Origin: Vitrella brassicaformis | Lineage: Eukaryota > Sar > Vitrellaceae | Direction: 5' to 3' | Assembly: GCA_001179505.1 (NCBI GenBank) | Contig: CDMY01000477.1 | Location: 113,107-177,106 of the forward strand | Length of the DNA: 64,000 nucleotides | Shown here: positions 59,110 through 64,000 of the stretch, piece after piece | Position numbering within the stretch: the first letter of the stretch is position 1 | How the letters are laid out: each line of letters begins with the position of its first letter | The notes under the pieces: generated by a model | The model's input: the letters and a program-made list of their open reading frames with translations, nothing else | Database searches by the model: none | What the model was told of the DNA's origin: nothing | Translations under genes and position numbers: made by a program

Positions 59110-60108
59110 ATGGCGTCCAGCTCTGTTCCCTCTCTGTGGGCCATCTCACTCGAGAAGGCATCACACTTGCTCGACGACCAATCCGTCAAGCGTCCGGCAG
59201 TCCTCTCCCAGATGGACAAGCAGCCGCCCACAGAGATCCCCAAAGGCGTCACCCTGCCGGTCGTCCTGCAGCAGCGCATCGAGCAGGCCATGCAGTACGA
59301 CGACCTTCATGCAGTGTTGGCCTTCGACATTCGTGACGTGGCGGGGGCCATCAAGGCTGCCTACGTGCTGGAGCGATGCAGCGGCCAGTGGACGATGATG
59401 AAGCGCTTTATCCGCCTGGCCTTCATCCACCGGCTCACCCCTCCCAATGCCACGCTTCCCCTCATGCTGTCGGCTGACGCGCTGCCCAGCGCTTCAGCCT
59501 TCGATGAGCTGCCACTCAGTATGGCCGTCTACAAGAGCATCGAACGCACGCTCAACTATCGGGGGACGACCCTCGTGCTGCAGAGAGGCAACAACTGTGG
59601 CTATCGGATTGGCGACCATTCCTTTCGTGTGATGGCGTTGGATGAGCTGCCGGCCGACCATCCCTACCGCAGCAGATACAAGGAGAGCGATCCCGTCATC
59701 CGCTGGGGTGACTTCACCTTCCCATCGTCCACGGCATTCCTCACGTGGATGATCCTGGTGCAATGGTGTGCTCAAGAGGGGGTGGAGAAAAGACAGCTGG
59801 CCAGTGTTTATGTCTGGCGTGGTGACAGCCGCTACCAGTCCCTGCTGACACTTGATGACATCCCCGAGGCCAGCATGATTATCGACTACATGGATGAGCA
59901 TTCGTCGCCGATCGATGACGCCCGTCGGCGACTGATTCTGCTCAGGGGAACAGCTCCGACCGACACCGTTGCGGCCTACCTGTGGCTCAGGAATGGCGAC
60001 ATCCGCCTCTACACGACCGAGCGTGACACTGCTGCGGCCGCCCGCCCTTTGCTGGCCAGACATCGGCTGGAGCAACAAGTCCTCGGACATGTGCGGGGGG
60101 CAGAGTGA
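59110..60108 (+). CDS. intronless protein of unknown function, about 332 residues
   Basis: A single open frame without introns is unusual in this window. The ATG at 59110 (MASSSVPSLWAISLEKASHL) is chosen as the first Met after which composition is protein-like; the frame stays open upstream to 58909. The protein is soluble, without signal peptide or span. An internal similarity is visible: LPVVLQQRIEQAMQYDDLHA (59251-59310) aligns with LPLSMAVYKSIERTLNYRGT (59509-59568). Aromatic-rich blocks include YRIGDHSFRVMALDELPADH and VIRWGDFTFPSSTAFLTWM. The end YLWLRNGDIRLYTTERDT precedes a basic tail. No family was recognised. It could be a retrocopy or a recently acquired gene; base composition looks like that of neighbouring exons. 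Confidence 0.7.
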   Translation: MASSSVPSLWAISLEKASHLLDDQSVKRPAVLSQMDKQPPTEIPKGVTLPVVLQQRIEQAMQYDDLHAVLAFDIRDVAGAIKAAYVLERCSGQWTMMKRFIRLAFIHRLTPPNATLPLMLSADALPSASAFDELPLSMAVYKSIERTLNYRGTTLVLQRGNNCGYRIGDHSFRVMALDELPADHPYRSRYKESDPVIRWGDFTFPSSTAFLTWMILVQWCAQEGVEKRQLASVYVWRGDSRYQSLLTLDDIPEASMIIDYMDEHSSPIDDARRRLILLRGTAPTDTVAAYLWLRNGDIRLYTTERDTAAAARPLLARHRLEQQVLGHVRGAE

Positions 60109-61484
60109 AGGAGAGTCGGCGTGACTGTCTTCTCGTTGGCTTGTGTGTGCAACGTCTTCCGGACCTTGATGGAGTGTGCTGATGAGGGTTTGAGAGCGCA
60201 GAACTTCAGGGGCGGGGTGTTTGTTTTCTTAACGGAGGTCTGCACGTGTCGTGTCTTCCGGCCAGGTTTGGGACAAGGCCTGACTTGTAGGACTGTGAGA
60301 CTGTGCGATGTGTAGATAGAACGTCACTGTCTGCCTGTCAGAGTATGTGGATTGTCGCTTTGTCGCTTTTGTTGTTTGTTGATTGTGCTAGTATGGGTTT
60401 AGTGATGGGGTTCTGTGCAAAGCGGGATGGTCCATGCCGAGACTGTTGCATCAGTCTTCAACCGTGTCAGTCATTCGTATCAGCACGTTTGTATGTCATC
60501 CGCATTCATGCAGCCGACGTGCACCCAGCCCAGCAGCCCAGTCAGCATTCAGTGAGTCCCCTAAACCCACGTCCATACCAGACACACATTCCTATGCACA
60601 GTCAGACTGACTGACAGACAGACAGACAACAGACAATGCCGTGAACCATCAATGACACAGAACCAACACGGGCAACAACCGAGCAACATGCAGCGGGTCC
60701 AGCCAGTGAGTGAGTCCTCTGAACAAACATCCGCACGCACATTCCCACGCACACAAGATACTTCCATACAGACAACACACACACACACACACACACACAT
60801 TGATGGAGCGATTGAGTGACTCGTTGACGAGCCGGCTGGCCGGTGAGAATGCGCGGCACCTTGCGTCAGTGTGGCCGGCAGCTGATGTGGTGCGCAACTG
60901 GTAGAGATGCGGGGGTTTTCGCGATCGTGTGTGTGTGTGTGTGTCATCGTGTGTCTGGGGAGGATTGGTGGCGCAAGTGAGTGATAAAAGACGTTCATTA
61001 ACAGAAAATCATGCAATCAGTGTCCTCATGAAAAGTCACACAATCTTGCAATATCAGCTGGTCCGCGCTCCCCCTCCCCCTCCCCCTCCCCTCCCAAGCA
61101 AGGGCTGCATGCAGCAAAGACAAGGCACTCTCCTCAACCACGCCAGCACCAACCACGTACACAACCACAACCAGGACCACATGCACATGTACGTCCCTCG
61201 TGTATCCGATCCCCAGCAGACCAGTGTGGAAGACATCGACTACTCCCGCGTACCGCACCCGCCTCCATCATACCACACACACACACACACACGACATACA
61301 GGCATGCGCCTCGCCGGTCATTGGCGGACGGGTGGATGAACGAGATTCCAGTCTTGAGATCAGACAGACCTGCAGCGGACAGACAAGGCACAGACACAGG
61401 GAGAGAGAGGACAGAGCAAAGGACAACTTCAATGACACAGCGGATGCACATGTCGTGAGTGTGCTTGCCTCATCGCTCCTTACG
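60109..61484. other. 1.4-kb convergent spacer, no gene seen
   Basis: CA runs (60776-60800), GACA runs (60609-60628) and pyrimidine runs (61069-61092) are present. Open frames here are short and repeat-driven; none shows a conserved pattern. Confidence 0.6.
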
Positions 61485-62190
61485 TCAATCATTACGCTCC
61501 CTGCCCCGGACGACGACGACGCCGACGAGGAGCACCAGAAACGTCAATGAGAGGCGCCCGATTTCGATCAGGCGCTGGCCAACGCCATCGCTGCCAGTGA
61601 TGATGCCGGCGGCCTGGAGCCTCTCGTAGATGTCCCTGCCAATCAAGTCCTTGGACATCTCCTGCAGCGCCTTCTGAAGGGTCTTCCCGCTGCGGAGGGC
61701 GGGGAGGAGGGCCTGGACCAGAACGGCCTTGCTGGTAGCACCAGCTTCAACGAGCTGGCGGTACTGCTTGTCGCCGACGAGGCTCTCGAGCTGCTTCCGC
61801 TGGTCAAACGACATGACGCGGGACTGAGATTGGACTGACGGCACCTGGGTGGCGAGGGAAGAGGAACTGGGGAGATGGCGGTGTGTTGCGAGGGTGGCTT
61901 GTCAGGTACCTGTTGGTTGGCACGAGCTGGAGGGAGATGGGGCGAAGAGGCCAGGAGGAGGGGGGTTGCTGAGAGCGAGTTGACAGCCAATCGGTGGCTT
62001 TTCTTGTCGTCGGTGAAGTGAACCACGCGAGCGACGTCTTGTCGGGGGAATCGAGCCAGTGGGAATCAAGCACATCGACTCCACAGAAGATCGCGAAAAC
62101 ACCTGCAGCCACACACCAGAGGACAACAGAACCGGACATTGCACGTGGCGGAGGAGAGGAAGCGCCAAAAGCGCCATCCATGGGCCTCAT
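61485..62190 (-). CDS. small membrane protein with possible targeting presequence, unknown function
   Basis: The carboxy exon (61485 to about 61852) encodes MSFDQRKQLESLVGDKQYRQ, LVQALLPALRSGKTLQKALQ and a membrane span (LSLTFLVLLVGVVVV) just before the end. Upstream, an exon joins in phase at the acceptor cacccag and carries KSHRLAVNSLSATPLLLASS. The amino end lies in another frame and has a signal-like segment (MSGSVVLWCVAAGVFAIFCG, Met at 62139; further Met codons at 62181 and 62190). A 76-bp intron with donor GTCGAT near 62079 and an acceptor near 62004 would join the two frames in phase. If so, the protein has a signal peptide plus Ser/Pro-rich stretch, consistent with plastid or endomembrane targeting. 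The family is unknown. Confidence 0.5.
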
Positions 62191-63403
62191 CTGCAGAGGC
62201 CGAGATGCCACAACTTGAGTCGCGAGCTTTAGCTCGCACTCTTCGCCATTTCTGTAATGTTGCGGTTTGTGGTGTGGTGGACAGATGCGGCGCGTGGCGG
62301 GTGAGCCATGAGGCCGGGGGGCGCCGATCTGCACTGCACTGCAGTGCACGGCGTGCGAATTATGTGCATAACGAACGTGTGCACGACTCGTTGCGCTGGC
62401 GAATTGCCTGTGTGTCCAGCTGTTTGTCTGATGATCGGACACGAGACAGACAGGCAGGCAGGCCGGGCTTACTGTGACTAGCTACGTAGTTGGTGTGGGT
62501 GTCTTTGCCAGCCAGCCAGTCATCCATTCATCCATTCGTGGAAGAAACACAAACGAACCAACACACCGGCCGGCGAGTCTTTCTTTGTCTGTCTTGCAAT
62601 CAGGCAGCACACCACACCACAGCACACCACAGCACAGATGGATGGATGGATGGATGTATCGACTCAAGGAGTGAAGCTCTCACCCACGCACCACCTGACT
62701 GACTGACAGACACGCATATGTGTGTGTGGGTGTGGGTGTGGTGTGCGTATGTGGGGGGGTGTGTGCAGAGACAGACCAAGAGACCTACTCACGTACACCA
62801 AGACAGACACACACACACACACACACAGACAGACACACAGACAGACACACAGACAGGAAAAACGACGACGACGATGAGCACCATAAGAAGTGACGTCAGT
62901 GAGAGGCAGCCCAGCCGGCGTGGTGTTGGTCAGACAGACAGACAGACAGACACTCTCTCTCTCTTCTCTCTCGTGCAGTCGGCAGGCACATGTGTGTATA
63001 CGTATGTATATGGACGTCATGATGTCCAGGAGATCCGTGTGTAGGACGTGCGTACGGTGGCCCTCCCCCCCCGCCCTCTCCCTCGCCCCAGCATTTCACC
63101 ACACACGACAGGATCACAGCCCTCCCACAGACACACAGGACAAACTGACACATGGACACAGAGACGCACAGAGAGACAGACACATGGACATGCAGAGACA
63201 CACAGACACAGAGGGAGGCAGACACACAGAGAGCCCACGGACAGCAGCCACATGACAACACTCACCAAGACAGGCAAGACAGACAGACAGACAGACGGAC
63301 GGACGGCACCCGAACACCATTCGTGTAGCTCACTCAGTCAGTCAGTCAGTCACTCCGCACTCGATGGCACCACCACCCGAACACAACCCGTCCCCTATTC
63401 ACG
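62191..63403. other. divergent spacer rich in simple repeats
   Basis: GATG, CA, GACA and GACACA runs cover much of 62630-63300. No gene was seen. The LRAT-like gene's first exon may lie in here but could not be found. Confidence 0.5.
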
Positions 63404-64000
63404 GTGCAATCCGCGCAAGGGGGAACGGTAGGGTGTCCTGTCTGGCAGCCCGTGTCCAGTCACGCCTCCGGTCAGGGGGAAGACTGGCGCTGTTTCCCCA
63501 GGCACGGGCCCGACTGCCGGCAGCAGCAGCATCGGCTGGGGCAGACGTCCGGTCGCTTGGCCTTCCAGCATACCCCCAACTGCGAAGGTCCGTCTGTGGT
63601 TTGCCTCAAAGTGAACGATTTCAACACACGCGTGTAAGGCGATGAAAGGGGAGGAACAGCGTGATACAGACTCGTACTTGTTCTTGGTCCACGCAGTGCC
63701 GACGGGAGCATCCCGTCTGGCGCTCACCTGGCACTCCAGGTCAATGGCGGACCGCTGAGCATGTTCGGGAGTTTCCACCACGCCATTTACGTCAGTCCCG
63801 ATGAAGTCATCCACTACGCGTAAGCCAATGGTGGGACGGTGGGACAGGCGCGTATGTCCATTCATTGGCTCAGTAGGGACGACGGAAGCAAACACAAAGC
63901 GCACGTCGACACGTGGACGCTTGAACGGCTCCTGCGCGAGTATGGGGCGACAGACGTGTATCTCATCAGCTACAAGCACCCCACGTGAGCTCCGCTGAAG
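63404..64000 (+). CDS. LRAT/NlpC-P60-like protein, 5' end uncertain and 3' end outside the window
   Basis: Three exons join in phase: one ending at 63635, then 63697-63819 and 63877 to about 63986, where a donor GTGAGC follows. The second exon reads SGAHLALQV, then FGSFHHAIYVSPDEVIHYA, which matches the first histidine block of LRAT-type (NlpC/P60 fold) domains, whose members act as acyltransferases or phospholipases on membrane lipids. The third exon, with LERLLREYGATDVYLISYKH, fits the insertion seen before the catalytic cysteine. That cysteine (NCE-type motif) would lie beyond the window and cannot be checked. No convincing ATG was found; the frame is open back to about 63404. The family call rests on one block. 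Confidence 0.55.

Noticed and set aside
61990-62100. Frame change in the small membrane protein gene
   Set aside because: A 76-bp intron with a GTCGAT donor explains it; not taken as a frameshift.
1-64000. tRNA, rRNA or transposon genes
   Set aside because: No cloverleaf-type box pairs, rRNA blocks, transposase or reverse-transcriptase motifs were found by eye.

Overview
The window is nuclear DNA from an intron-rich, GC-rich eukaryote. The best guess is an alga with a complex, red-derived plastid, such as a chromerid like Vitrella or a related alveolate. Two nuclear genes (FtsH at 27054 and rubredoxin at 57702) begin with an ER-type signal peptide followed by a transit-like stretch, as expected for plastid import through the endomembrane system. 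Introns are short (about 65-300 bp) and crowded with di-, tetra- and pentanucleotide repeats. Gene strand alternates often. The species call is inference; no sequence search was possible.

Layout: 0-10 kb holds the end of a cyclophilin (+), a secreted S74-like coiled-coil protein (+), a DUF676-type serine esterase (-) and a large polytopic membrane protein with LRR-like and EF-hand-like tail segments (+). 10-16.5 kb has three uncharacterised minus-strand genes: a secreted protein, a disordered protein and a coiled-coil protein. 16.4-26 kb is a full ABCA-type ABC transporter (+). 26.4-30.1 kb has a small unknown gene (-) and a plastid FtsH protease (+). 31.8-37.3 kb is a fatty-acyl-AMP-ligase-like protein with a degenerate ATP-binding motif (-), interrupted by a 300-N gap. 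37.3-42.1 kb is a MORN-SAM-TKL kinase fusion lacking the HRD aspartate (+). 42.6-44 kb has a divergent pair of small genes. 44-47.7 kb is repeat-rich spacer. 47.7-50.8 kb is a three-repeat MYB factor (-). 51-54.2 kb holds the SRP receptor beta subunit (+) and a SUEL-lectin secreted protein (+). 55.2-57.4 kb is a zinc-finger/SPRY-like protein (-). 57.7-58.4 kb is a membrane-anchored plastid rubredoxin (+). 59.1-60.1 kb is an intronless unknown (+). 61.5-62.2 kb is a small membrane protein (-). 63.4 kb to the end is a partial LRAT-like gene (+).

Functional themes are plastid protein and electron-carrier maintenance (FtsH, rubredoxin), ER targeting (SRPRB), lipid handling (ABCA, DUF676 esterase, FAAL-like, LRAT-like) and transcription control (MYB). 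These genes are not an operon; each appears to be an independent multi-exon transcription unit, often sharing a very short divergent promoter with its neighbour. Exon joins were made by eye from splice-site phase and should be read as models.
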